Of a stretch of DNA of 60,000 nt, positions 1-14,500 are shown in pieces. Each line of letters begins with the position of its first letter. Position 1 is the stretch's first letter. Under the pieces are notes generated by a model that had not been told where the DNA came from, did no database searches, and saw only the letters and a list, made by a program, of their open reading frames with translations. The stretch is from positions 15,397,915 through 15,457,914 of the forward strand of contig CAIIXF020000001.1 in the NCBI GenBank assembly GCA_903813345.2, given 5' to 3'. Source of the stretch: Owenia fusiformis (lineage: Eukaryota > Annelida > Polychaeta > Sabellida > Oweniidae). The translations under genes and the position numbers were made by a program.

Positions 1-380
1 ATGTGGCCTCACTGGCCTATCTGAGGTTCTAAAGCTATGTCTAAGCTACATCTTGACACTAAACTCGATAGGGGCCAATCATCTACTTTTTGAAATAATT
101 GGTCAATTGTGACACTACCCCCTCTCTCTGCAGACACAAATTGAAATTCACAAAAATGAAGGCAAAATTAATACGCCACTTGACTCGAAATTTTCCTTCA
201 GATAACCCAAATAAACGCATTTTCAGAAGAAATGGCATGTTGCCATTGCAAAAAGATTACAACTGTGCCTACATACTAGCTTACTGACTCGTCATGATCA
301 CATTTGTGTTGGGCCTACATTTATTTTTGAATACTACTTTTTTCTATTCAGCGGAAGTGACGTATTAGGGCATTTTGGCC

Positions 381-1238
381 TAATAGCCACATGGTTGGAT
401 GATTTCTGGCTTTAAATTGCGTTTTTCCAATTTACTAGAGTTTTTCAAGTAGTTTTGTGCAGTTTAAGAATATTCTGACAGCAATTATGAAAAATATGGC
501 TACTTCATTACCCCTGGGGTCATTTTTCCAAGAACCCAATGGTTTTCCTTTAAATTTGACTAGTTTTTCATTTACATCATGAAATCCACTGCCTGATGGT
601 GACATTTTTCAGTATCGTGTCAAGAATTTGAGTATTTTATTGCATATTGCAATTTTTAGCCAAATCACTGAACCGTGAACCAGAAAATTGGACAAATTTG
701 ACCCACTTTTTGGCAAAATCTTACTAAAATCATCACTTTTTCATACTTTATTCCATTCAACAACCTCCTGATTTGAAAAATGATGACAAATTTGATCAGT
801 TTTGACTCTGGCCTAGAGAATTGGGACTTTTGAGATATTTTTAGCTCGAATGTAGTCATTCAGAGTGAACAAATACATCAAAAATTGACACTTAACTCAC
901 CAATTTCTGACTGCACCCCCGATATGTACCTTCTTTCTATACTGGAAACCATAAGATGGGAAATTCAATCTTTATGATGAATAGCAACTCGTTGGCTTCC
1001 CCATTTACGACAACAAATGACATTTAGGGGTCACTAAGGACAAAATTGTAGCCAAATATCGTCAAAATCAAGGGTTTTTGGGGTAAAAAGCGAAAACTGA
1101 TGATTCAGCAAAAACATTAAATTTGTTCATGAAAATTCCCCTTTTTGCCTCCGTCCAAAATATGTTTCACACTAATAAACTTCAATTCTGGTTGATTCTG
1201 AGTAGTTTTAAAAAATTTTGGTCACTTTCACATGTGAC
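381..1238. repeat. 858-bp satellite unit lacking the 470-bp insertion (apparent pre-insertion form)
   Basis: This copy is followed directly by the next core at 1239 (GTGACTAATAGCCACATGG). In all later units the same place reads GTGACTAATAG, then a 464-bp insert, then TAATAGCCACATGG. The short unit is therefore what an empty site should look like: one TAATAG instead of two. A secondary deletion between the two TAATAG copies would leave the same sequence, so direction is inferred, not seen. Confidence 0.85.
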
Positions 1239-2102
1239 TAATAGCCACATGGTTGGATGATTTCTGGCTTTAAATTGCGTTTTTCCAATTTACTAGAGTT
1301 TTTCAAGTAGTTTTGTGCAGTTTAAGAATATTCTGACAGCAATTATGAAAAATATGGCTACTTCATTACCCCTGGGGTCATTTTTCCAAGAACCCAATGG
1401 TTTTCCTTTAAATTTGACTAGTTTTTCATTTACATCATGAAATCCACTGCCTGATGGTGACATTTTTCAGTATCGTGTCAAGAATTTGAGTATTTTATTG
1501 CATATTGCAATTTTTAGCCAAATCACTGAACCGTGAACCAGAAAATTGGACAAATTTGACCCACTTTTTGGCAAAATCTTACTAAAATCATCACTTTTTC
1601 ATACTTTATTCCATTCAACAACCTCCTGATTTGAAAAATGATGACAAATTTGATCAGTTTTGACTCTGGCCTAGAGAATTGGGACTTTTGAGATATTTTT
1701 AGCTCGAATGTAGTCATTCAGAGTGAACAAATACATCAAAAATTGACACTTAACTCACCAATTTCTGACTGCACCCCCGATATGTACCTTCTTTCTATAC
1801 TGGAAACCATAAGATGGGAAATTCAATCTTTATGATGAATAGCAACTCGTTGGCTTCCCCATTTACGACAACAAATGACATTTAGGGGTCACTAAGGACA
1901 AAATTGTAGCCAAATATCGTCAAAATCAAGGGTTTTTGGGGTAAAAAGCGAAAACTGATGATTCAGCAAAAACATTAAATTTGTTCATGAAAATTCCCCT
2001 TTTTGCCTCCGTCCAAAATATGTTTCACACTAATAAACTTCAATTCTGGTTGATTCTGAGTAGTTTTAAAAAATTTTGGTCACTTTCACATGTGACTAAT
2101 AG

Positions 2103-2566
2103 GCAAAACTGCCCTAATTCACGTCACCATACTAGTCAATGGGCAAAAGGGCAAACGCCTGACTTTTTATCTCGAGTTATGGATTTATGTGGCCTCACTG
2201 GCCTATCTGAGGTTCTAAAGCTATGTCTAAGCTACATCTTGACACTAAACTCGATAGGGGCCAATCATCTACTTTTTGAAATAATTGGTCAATTGTGACA
2301 CTACCCCCTCTCTCTGCAGACACAAATTGAAATTCACAAAAATGAAGGCAAAATTAATACGCCACTTGACTCGAAATTTTCCTTCAGATAACCCAAATAA
2401 ACGCATTTTCAGAAGAAATGGCATGTTGCCATTGCAAAAAGATTACAACTGTGCCTACATACTAGCTTACTGACTCGTCATGATCACATTTGTGTTGGGC
2501 CTACATTTATTTTTGAATACTACTTTTTTCTATTCAGCGGAAGTGACGTATTAGGGCATTTTGGCC
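2103..2566. mobile_element. TIR element inside the satellite unit (representative copy)
   Basis: Insert of about 464 bp flanked by TAATAG at 2097-2102 and 2567-2572 (or CTAATAG with 463 bp inside). Its ends are imperfect inverted repeats: the left end reads GGCAAAACTGCCCTAATTC and the right end, reverse-complemented, GGCCAAAATGCCCTAATAC; both continue into CGTCAC. There is no coding capacity, so it is a non-autonomous, MITE-like element. The same element recurs at 1328-bp steps (3431, 4759, ... 19367-19830) and as a partial copy at 1-380. A 6-7 bp duplication with GGC termini does not let me assign a superfamily. Confidence 0.8.
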
Positions 2567-5500
2567 TAATAGCCACATGGTTGGATGATTTCTGGCTTTA
2601 AATTGCGTTTTTCCAATTTACTAGAGTTTTTCAAGTAGTTTTGTGCAGTTTAAGAATATTCTGACAGCAATTATGAAAAATATGGCTACTTCATTACCCC
2701 TGGGGTCATTTTTCCAAGAACCCAATGGTTTTCCTTTAAATTTGACTAGTTTTTCATTTACATCATGAAATCCACTGCCTGATGGTGACATTTTTCAGTA
2801 TCGTGTCAAGAATTTGAGTATTTTATTGCATATTGCAATTTTTAGCCAAATCACTGAACCGTGAACCAGAAAATTGGACAAATTTGACCCACTTTTTGGC
2901 AAAATCTTACTAAAATCATCACTTTTTCATACTTTATTCCATTCAACAACCTCCTGATTTGAAAAATGATGACAAATTTGATCAGTTTTGACTCTGGCCT
3001 AGAGAATTGGGACTTTTGAGATATTTTTAGCTCGAATGTAGTCATTCAGAGTGAACAAATACATCAAAAATTGACACTTAACTCACCAATTTCTGACTGC
3101 ACCCCCGATATGTACCTTCTTTCTATACTGGAAACCATAAGATGGGAAATTCAATCTTTATGATGAATAGCAACTCGTTGGCTTCCCCATTTACGACAAC
3201 AAATGACATTTAGGGGTCACTAAGGACAAAATTGTAGCCAAATATCGTCAAAATCAAGGGTTTTTGGGGTAAAAAGCGAAAACTGATGATTCAGCAAAAA
3301 CATTAAATTTGTTCATGAAAATTCCCCTTTTTGCCTCCGTCCAAAATATGTTTCACACTAATAAACTTCAATTCTGGTTGATTCTGAGTAGTTTTAAAAA
3401 ATTTTGGTCACTTTCACATGTGACTAATAGGCAAAACTGCCCTAATTCACGTCACCATACTAGTCAATGGGCAAAAGGGCAAACGCCTGACTTTTTATCT
3501 CGAGTTATGGATTTATGTGGCCTCACTGGCCTATCTGAGGTTCTAAAGCTATGTCTAAGCTACATCTTGACACTAAACTCGATAGGGGCCAATCATCTAC
3601 TTTTTGAAATAATTGGTCAATTGTGACACTACCCCCTCTCTCTGCAGACACAAATTGAAATTCACAAAAATGAAGGCAAAATTAATACGCCACTTGACTC
3701 GAAATTTTCCTTCAGATAACCCAAATAAACGCATTTTCAGAAGAAATGGCATGTTGCCATTGCAAAAAGATTACAACTGTGCCTACATACTAGCTTACTG
3801 ACTCGTCATGATCACATTTGTGTTGGGCCTACATTTATTTTTGAATACTACTTTTTTCTATTCAGCGGAAGTGACGTATTAGGGCATTTTGGCCTAATAG
3901 CCACATGGTTGGATGATTTCTGGCTTTAAATTGCGTTTTTCCAATTTACTAGAGTTTTTCAAGTAGTTTTGTGCAGTTTAAGAATATTCTGACAGCAATT
4001 ATGAAAAATATGGCTACTTCATTACCCCTGGGGTCATTTTTCCAAGAACCCAATGGTTTTCCTTTAAATTTGACTAGTTTTTCATTTACATCATGAAATC
4101 CACTGCCTGATGGTGACATTTTTCAGTATCGTGTCAAGAATTTGAGTATTTTATTGCATATTGCAATTTTTAGCCAAATCACTGAACCGTGAACCAGAAA
4201 ATTGGACAAATTTGACCCACTTTTTGGCAAAATCTTACTAAAATCATCACTTTTTCATACTTTATTCCATTCAACAACCTCCTGATTTGAAAAATGATGA
4301 CAAATTTGATCAGTTTTGACTCTGGCCTAGAGAATTGGGACTTTTGAGATATTTTTAGCTCGAATGTAGTCATTCAGAGTGAACAAATACATCAAAAATT
4401 GACACTTAACTCACCAATTTCTGACTGCACCCCCGATATGTACCTTCTTTCTATACTGGAAACCATAAGATGGGAAATTCAATCTTTATGATGAATAGCA
4501 ACTCGTTGGCTTCCCCATTTACGACAACAAATGACATTTAGGGGTCACTAAGGACAAAATTGTAGCCAAATATCGTCAAAATCAAGGGTTTTTGGGGTAA
4601 AAAGCGAAAACTGATGATTCAGCAAAAACATTAAATTTGTTCATGAAAATTCCCCTTTTTGCCTCCGTCCAAAATATGTTTCACACTAATAAACTTCAAT
4701 TCTGGTTGATTCTGAGTAGTTTTAAAAAATTTTGGTCACTTTCACATGTGACTAATAGGCAAAACTGCCCTAATTCACGTCACCATACTAGTCAATGGGC
4801 AAAAGGGCAAACGCCTGACTTTTTATCTCGAGTTATGGATTTATGTGGCCTCACTGGCCTATCTGAGGTTCTAAAGCTATGTCTAAGCTACATCTTGACA
4901 CTAAACTCGATAGGGGCCAATCATCTACTTTTTGAAATAATTGGTCAATTGTGACACTACCCCCTCTCTCTGCAGACACAAATTGAAATTCACAAAAATG
5001 AAGGCAAAATTAATACGCCACTTGACTCGAAATTTTCCTTCAGATAACCCAAATAAACGCATTTTCAGAAGAAATGGCATGTTGCCATTGCAAAAAGATT
5101 ACAACTGTGCCTACATACTAGCTTACTGACTCGTCATGATCACATTTGTGTTGGGCCTACATTTATTTTTGAATACTACTTTTTTCTATTCAGCGGAAGT
5201 GACGTATTAGGGCATTTTGGCCTAATAGCCACATGGTTGGATGATTTCTGGCTTTAAATTGCGTTTTTCCAATTTACTAGAGTTTTTCAAGTAGTTTTGT
5301 GCAGTTTAAGAATATTCTGACAGCAATTATGAAAAATATGGCTACTTCATTACCCCTGGGGTCATTTTTCCAAGAACCCAATGGTTTTCCTTTAAATTTG
5401 ACTAGTTTTTCATTTACATCATGAAATCCACTGCCTGATGGTGACATTTTTCAGTATCGTGTCAAGAATTTGAGTATTTTATTGCATATTGCAATTTTTA

Positions 5501-8500
5501 GCCAAATCACTGAACCGTGAACCAGAAAATTGGACAAATTTGACCCACTTTTTGGCAAAATCTTACTAAAATCATCACTTTTTCATACTTTATTCCATTC
5601 AACAACCTCCTGATTTGAAAAATGATGACAAATTTGATCAGTTTTGACTCTGGCCTAGAGAATTGGGACTTTTGAGATATTTTTAGCTCGAATGTAGTCA
5701 TTCAGAGTGAACAAATACATCAAAAATTGACACTTAACTCACCAATTTCTGACTGCACCCCCGATATGTACCTTCTTTCTATACTGGAAACCATAAGATG
5801 GGAAATTCAATCTTTATGATGAATAGCAACTCGTTGGCTTCCCCATTTACGACAACAAATGACATTTAGGGGTCACTAAGGACAAAATTGTAGCCAAATA
5901 TCGTCAAAATCAAGGGTTTTTGGGGTAAAAAGCGAAAACTGATGATTCAGCAAAAACATTAAATTTGTTCATGAAAATTCCCCTTTTTGCCTCCGTCCAA
6001 AATATGTTTCACACTAATAAACTTCAATTCTGGTTGATTCTGAGTAGTTTTAAAAAATTTTGGTCACTTTCACATGTGACTAATAGGCAAAACTGCCCTA
6101 ATTCACGTCACCATACTAGTCAATGGGCAAAAGGGCAAACGCCTGACTTTTTATCTCGAGTTATGGATTTATGTGGCCTCACTGGCCTATCTGAGGTTCT
6201 AAAGCTATGTCTAAGCTACATCTTGACACTAAACTCGATAGGGGCCAATCATCTACTTTTTGAAATAATTGGTCAATTGTGACACTACCCCCTCTCTCTG
6301 CAGACACAAATTGAAATTCACAAAAATGAAGGCAAAATTAATACGCCACTTGACTCGAAATTTTCCTTCAGATAACCCAAATAAACGCATTTTCAGAAGA
6401 AATGGCATGTTGCCATTGCAAAAAGATTACAACTGTGCCTACATACTAGCTTACTGACTCGTCATGATCACATTTGTGTTGGGCCTACATTTATTTTTGA
6501 ATACTACTTTTTTCTATTCAGCGGAAGTGACGTATTAGGGCATTTTGGCCTAATAGCCACATGGTTGGATGATTTCTGGCTTTAAATTGCGTTTTTCCAA
6601 TTTACTAGAGTTTTTCAAGTAGTTTTGTGCAGTTTAAGAATATTCTGACAGCAATTATGAAAAATATGGCTACTTCATTACCCCTGGGGTCATTTTTCCA
6701 AGAACCCAATGGTTTTCCTTTAAATTTGACTAGTTTTTCATTTACATCATGAAATCCACTGCCTGATGGTGACATTTTTCAGTATCGTGTCAAGAATTTG
6801 AGTATTTTATTGCATATTGCAATTTTTAGCCAAATCACTGAACCGTGAACCAGAAAATTGGACAAATTTGACCCACTTTTTGGCAAAATCTTACTAAAAT
6901 CATCACTTTTTCATACTTTATTCCATTCAACAACCTCCTGATTTGAAAAATGATGACAAATTTGATCAGTTTTGACTCTGGCCTAGAGAATTGGGACTTT
7001 TGAGATATTTTTAGCTCGAATGTAGTCATTCAGAGTGAACAAATACATCAAAAATTGACACTTAACTCACCAATTTCTGACTGCACCCCCGATATGTACC
7101 TTCTTTCTATACTGGAAACCATAAGATGGGAAATTCAATCTTTATGATGAATAGCAACTCGTTGGCTTCCCCATTTACGACAACAAATGACATTTAGGGG
7201 TCACTAAGGACAAAATTGTAGCCAAATATCGTCAAAATCAAGGGTTTTTGGGGTAAAAAGCGAAAACTGATGATTCAGCAAAAACATTAAATTTGTTCAT
7301 GAAAATTCCCCTTTTTGCCTCCGTCCAAAATATGTTTCACACTAATAAACTTCAATTCTGGTTGATTCTGAGTAGTTTTAAAAAATTTTGGTCACTTTCA
7401 CATGTGACTAATAGGCAAAACTGCCCTAATTCACGTCACCATACTAGTCAATGGGCAAAAGGGCAAACGCCTGACTTTTTATCTCGAGTTATGGATTTAT
7501 GTGGCCTCACTGGCCTATCTGAGGTTCTAAAGCTATGTCTAAGCTACATCTTGACACTAAACTCGATAGGGGCCAATCATCTACTTTTTGAAATAATTGG
7601 TCAATTGTGACACTACCCCCTCTCTCTGCAGACACAAATTGAAATTCACAAAAATGAAGGCAAAATTAATACGCCACTTGACTCGAAATTTTCCTTCAGA
7701 TAACCCAAATAAACGCATTTTCAGAAGAAATGGCATGTTGCCATTGCAAAAAGATTACAACTGTGCCTACATACTAGCTTACTGACTCGTCATGATCACA
7801 TTTGTGTTGGGCCTACATTTATTTTTGAATACTACTTTTTTCTATTCAGCGGAAGTGACGTATTAGGGCATTTTGGCCTAATAGCCACATGGTTGGATGA
7901 TTTCTGGCTTTAAATTGCGTTTTTCCAATTTACTAGAGTTTTTCAAGTAGTTTTGTGCAGTTTAAGAATATTCTGACAGCAATTATGAAAAATATGGCTA
8001 CTTCATTACCCCTGGGGTCATTTTTCCAAGAACCCAATGGTTTTCCTTTAAATTTGACTAGTTTTTCATTTACATCATGAAATCCACTGCCTGATGGTGA
8101 CATTTTTCAGTATCGTGTCAAGAATTTGAGTATTTTATTGCATATTGCAATTTTTAGCCAAATCACTGAACCGTGAACCAGAAAATTGGACAAATTTGAC
8201 CCACTTTTTGGCAAAATCTTACTAAAATCATCACTTTTTCATACTTTATTCCATTCAACAACCTCCTGATTTGAAAAATGATGACAAATTTGATCAGTTT
8301 TGACTCTGGCCTAGAGAATTGGGACTTTTGAGATATTTTTAGCTCGAATGTAGTCATTCAGAGTGAACAAATACATCAAAAATTGACACTTAACTCACCA
8401 ATTTCTGACTGCACCCCCGATATGTACCTTCTTTCTATACTGGAAACCATAAGATGGGAAATTCAATCTTTATGATGAATAGCAACTCGTTGGCTTCCCC

Positions 8501-11500
8501 ATTTACGACAACAAATGACATTTAGGGGTCACTAAGGACAAAATTGTAGCCAAATATCGTCAAAATCAAGGGTTTTTGGGGTAAAAAGCGAAAACTGATG
8601 ATTCAGCAAAAACATTAAATTTGTTCATGAAAATTCCCCTTTTTGCCTCCGTCCAAAATATGTTTCACACTAATAAACTTCAATTCTGGTTGATTCTGAG
8701 TAGTTTTAAAAAATTTTGGTCACTTTCACATGTGACTAATAGGCAAAACTGCCCTAATTCACGTCACCATACTAGTCAATGGGCAAAAGGGCAAACGCCT
8801 GACTTTTTATCTCGAGTTATGGATTTATGTGGCCTCACTGGCCTATCTGAGGTTCTAAAGCTATGTCTAAGCTACATCTTGACACTAAACTCGATAGGGG
8901 CCAATCATCTACTTTTTGAAATAATTGGTCAATTGTGACACTACCCCCTCTCTCTGCAGACACAAATTGAAATTCACAAAAATGAAGGCAAAATTAATAC
9001 GCCACTTGACTCGAAATTTTCCTTCAGATAACCCAAATAAACGCATTTTCAGAAGAAATGGCATGTTGCCATTGCAAAAAGATTACAACTGTGCCTACAT
9101 ACTAGCTTACTGACTCGTCATGATCACATTTGTGTTGGGCCTACATTTATTTTTGAATACTACTTTTTTCTATTCAGCGGAAGTGACGTATTAGGGCATT
9201 TTGGCCTAATAGCCACATGGTTGGATGATTTCTGGCTTTAAATTGCGTTTTTCCAATTTACTAGAGTTTTTCAAGTAGTTTTGTGCAGTTTAAGAATATT
9301 CTGACAGCAATTATGAAAAATATGGCTACTTCATTACCCCTGGGGTCATTTTTCCAAGAACCCAATGGTTTTCCTTTAAATTTGACTAGTTTTTCATTTA
9401 CATCATGAAATCCACTGCCTGATGGTGACATTTTTCAGTATCGTGTCAAGAATTTGAGTATTTTATTGCATATTGCAATTTTTAGCCAAATCACTGAACC
9501 GTGAACCAGAAAATTGGACAAATTTGACCCACTTTTTGGCAAAATCTTACTAAAATCATCACTTTTTCATACTTTATTCCATTCAACAACCTCCTGATTT
9601 GAAAAATGATGACAAATTTGATCAGTTTTGACTCTGGCCTAGAGAATTGGGACTTTTGAGATATTTTTAGCTCGAATGTAGTCATTCAGAGTGAACAAAT
9701 ACATCAAAAATTGACACTTAACTCACCAATTTCTGACTGCACCCCCGATATGTACCTTCTTTCTATACTGGAAACCATAAGATGGGAAATTCAATCTTTA
9801 TGATGAATAGCAACTCGTTGGCTTCCCCATTTACGACAACAAATGACATTTAGGGGTCACTAAGGACAAAATTGTAGCCAAATATCGTCAAAATCAAGGG
9901 TTTTTGGGGTAAAAAGCGAAAACTGATGATTCAGCAAAAACATTAAATTTGTTCATGAAAATTCCCCTTTTTGCCTCCGTCCAAAATATGTTTCACACTA
10001 ATAAACTTCAATTCTGGTTGATTCTGAGTAGTTTTAAAAAATTTTGGTCACTTTCACATGTGACTAATAGGCAAAACTGCCCTAATTCACGTCACCATAC
10101 TAGTCAATGGGCAAAAGGGCAAACGCCTGACTTTTTATCTCGAGTTATGGATTTATGTGGCCTCACTGGCCTATCTGAGGTTCTAAAGCTATGTCTAAGC
10201 TACATCTTGACACTAAACTCGATAGGGGCCAATCATCTACTTTTTGAAATAATTGGTCAATTGTGACACTACCCCCTCTCTCTGCAGACACAAATTGAAA
10301 TTCACAAAAATGAAGGCAAAATTAATACGCCACTTGACTCGAAATTTTCCTTCAGATAACCCAAATAAACGCATTTTCAGAAGAAATGGCATGTTGCCAT
10401 TGCAAAAAGATTACAACTGTGCCTACATACTAGCTTACTGACTCGTCATGATCACATTTGTGTTGGGCCTACATTTATTTTTGAATACTACTTTTTTCTA
10501 TTCAGCGGAAGTGACGTATTAGGGCATTTTGGCCTAATAGCCACATGGTTGGATGATTTCTGGCTTTAAATTGCGTTTTTCCAATTTACTAGAGTTTTTC
10601 AAGTAGTTTTGTGCAGTTTAAGAATATTCTGACAGCAATTATGAAAAATATGGCTACTTCATTACCCCTGGGGTCATTTTTCCAAGAACCCAATGGTTTT
10701 CCTTTAAATTTGACTAGTTTTTCATTTACATCATGAAATCCACTGCCTGATGGTGACATTTTTCAGTATCGTGTCAAGAATTTGAGTATTTTATTGCATA
10801 TTGCAATTTTTAGCCAAATCACTGAACCGTGAACCAGAAAATTGGACAAATTTGACCCACTTTTTGGCAAAATCTTACTAAAATCATCACTTTTTCATAC
10901 TTTATTCCATTCAACAACCTCCTGATTTGAAAAATGATGACAAATTTGATCAGTTTTGACTCTGGCCTAGAGAATTGGGACTTTTGAGATATTTTTAGCT
11001 CGAATGTAGTCATTCAGAGTGAACAAATACATCAAAAATTGACACTTAACTCACCAATTTCTGACTGCACCCCCGATATGTACCTTCTTTCTATACTGGA
11101 AACCATAAGATGGGAAATTCAATCTTTATGATGAATAGCAACTCGTTGGCTTCCCCATTTACGACAACAAATGACATTTAGGGGTCACTAAGGACAAAAT
11201 TGTAGCCAAATATCGTCAAAATCAAGGGTTTTTGGGGTAAAAAGCGAAAACTGATGATTCAGCAAAAACATTAAATTTGTTCATGAAAATTCCCCTTTTT
11301 GCCTCCGTCCAAAATATGTTTCACACTAATAAACTTCAATTCTGGTTGATTCTGAGTAGTTTTAAAAAATTTTGGTCACTTTCACATGTGACTAATAGGC
11401 AAAACTGCCCTAATTCACGTCACCATACTAGTCAATGGGCAAAAGGGCAAACGCCTGACTTTTTATCTCGAGTTATGGATTTATGTGGCCTCACTGGCCT

Positions 11501-14500
11501 ATCTGAGGTTCTAAAGCTATGTCTAAGCTACATCTTGACACTAAACTCGATAGGGGCCAATCATCTACTTTTTGAAATAATTGGTCAATTGTGACACTAC
11601 CCCCTCTCTCTGCAGACACAAATTGAAATTCACAAAAATGAAGGCAAAATTAATACGCCACTTGACTCGAAATTTTCCTTCAGATAACCCAAATAAACGC
11701 ATTTTCAGAAGAAATGGCATGTTGCCATTGCAAAAAGATTACAACTGTGCCTACATACTAGCTTACTGACTCGTCATGATCACATTTGTGTTGGGCCTAC
11801 ATTTATTTTTGAATACTACTTTTTTCTATTCAGCGGAAGTGACGTATTAGGGCATTTTGGCCTAATAGCCACATGGTTGGATGATTTCTGGCTTTAAATT
11901 GCGTTTTTCCAATTTACTAGAGTTTTTCAAGTAGTTTTGTGCAGTTTAAGAATATTCTGACAGCAATTATGAAAAATATGGCTACTTCATTACCCCTGGG
12001 GTCATTTTTCCAAGAACCCAATGGTTTTCCTTTAAATTTGACTAGTTTTTCATTTACATCATGAAATCCACTGCCTGATGGTGACATTTTTCAGTATCGT
12101 GTCAAGAATTTGAGTATTTTATTGCATATTGCAATTTTTAGCCAAATCACTGAACCGTGAACCAGAAAATTGGACAAATTTGACCCACTTTTTGGCAAAA
12201 TCTTACTAAAATCATCACTTTTTCATACTTTATTCCATTCAACAACCTCCTGATTTGAAAAATGATGACAAATTTGATCAGTTTTGACTCTGGCCTAGAG
12301 AATTGGGACTTTTGAGATATTTTTAGCTCGAATGTAGTCATTCAGAGTGAACAAATACATCAAAAATTGACACTTAACTCACCAATTTCTGACTGCACCC
12401 CCGATATGTACCTTCTTTCTATACTGGAAACCATAAGATGGGAAATTCAATCTTTATGATGAATAGCAACTCGTTGGCTTCCCCATTTACGACAACAAAT
12501 GACATTTAGGGGTCACTAAGGACAAAATTGTAGCCAAATATCGTCAAAATCAAGGGTTTTTGGGGTAAAAAGCGAAAACTGATGATTCAGCAAAAACATT
12601 AAATTTGTTCATGAAAATTCCCCTTTTTGCCTCCGTCCAAAATATGTTTCACACTAATAAACTTCAATTCTGGTTGATTCTGAGTAGTTTTAAAAAATTT
12701 TGGTCACTTTCACATGTGACTAATAGGCAAAACTGCCCTAATTCACGTCACCATACTAGTCAATGGGCAAAAGGGCAAACGCCTGACTTTTTATCTCGAG
12801 TTATGGATTTATGTGGCCTCACTGGCCTATCTGAGGTTCTAAAGCTATGTCTAAGCTACATCTTGACACTAAACTCGATAGGGGCCAATCATCTACTTTT
12901 TGAAATAATTGGTCAATTGTGACACTACCCCCTCTCTCTGCAGACACAAATTGAAATTCACAAAAATGAAGGCAAAATTAATACGCCACTTGACTCGAAA
13001 TTTTCCTTCAGATAACCCAAATAAACGCATTTTCAGAAGAAATGGCATGTTGCCATTGCAAAAAGATTACAACTGTGCCTACATACTAGCTTACTGACTC
13101 GTCATGATCACATTTGTGTTGGGCCTACATTTATTTTTGAATACTACTTTTTTCTATTCAGCGGAAGTGACGTATTAGGGCATTTTGGCCTAATAGCCAC
13201 ATGGTTGGATGATTTCTGGCTTTAAATTGCGTTTTTCCAATTTACTAGAGTTTTTCAAGTAGTTTTGTGCAGTTTAAGAATATTCTGACAGCAATTATGA
13301 AAAATATGGCTACTTCATTACCCCTGGGGTCATTTTTCCAAGAACCCAATGGTTTTCCTTTAAATTTGACTAGTTTTTCATTTACATCATGAAATCCACT
13401 GCCTGATGGTGACATTTTTCAGTATCGTGTCAAGAATTTGAGTATTTTATTGCATATTGCAATTTTTAGCCAAATCACTGAACCGTGAACCAGAAAATTG
13501 GACAAATTTGACCCACTTTTTGGCAAAATCTTACTAAAATCATCACTTTTTCATACTTTATTCCATTCAACAACCTCCTGATTTGAAAAATGATGACAAA
13601 TTTGATCAGTTTTGACTCTGGCCTAGAGAATTGGGACTTTTGAGATATTTTTAGCTCGAATGTAGTCATTCAGAGTGAACAAATACATCAAAAATTGACA
13701 CTTAACTCACCAATTTCTGACTGCACCCCCGATATGTACCTTCTTTCTATACTGGAAACCATAAGATGGGAAATTCAATCTTTATGATGAATAGCAACTC
13801 GTTGGCTTCCCCATTTACGACAACAAATGACATTTAGGGGTCACTAAGGACAAAATTGTAGCCAAATATCGTCAAAATCAAGGGTTTTTGGGGTAAAAAG
13901 CGAAAACTGATGATTCAGCAAAAACATTAAATTTGTTCATGAAAATTCCCCTTTTTGCCTCCGTCCAAAATATGTTTCACACTAATAAACTTCAATTCTG
14001 GTTGATTCTGAGTAGTTTTAAAAAATTTTGGTCACTTTCACATGTGACTAATAGGCAAAACTGCCCTAATTCACGTCACCATACTAGTCAATGGGCAAAA
14101 GGGCAAACGCCTGACTTTTTATCTCGAGTTATGGATTTATGTGGCCTCACTGGCCTATCTGAGGTTCTAAAGCTATGTCTAAGCTACATCTTGACACTAA
14201 ACTCGATAGGGGCCAATCATCTACTTTTTGAAATAATTGGTCAATTGTGACACTACCCCCTCTCTCTGCAGACACAAATTGAAATTCACAAAAATGAAGG
14301 CAAAATTAATACGCCACTTGACTCGAAATTTTCCTTCAGATAACCCAAATAAACGCATTTTCAGAAGAAATGGCATGTTGCCATTGCAAAAAGATTACAA
14401 CTGTGCCTACATACTAGCTTACTGACTCGTCATGATCACATTTGTGTTGGGCCTACATTTATTTTTGAATACTACTTTTTTCTATTCAGCGGAAGTGACG

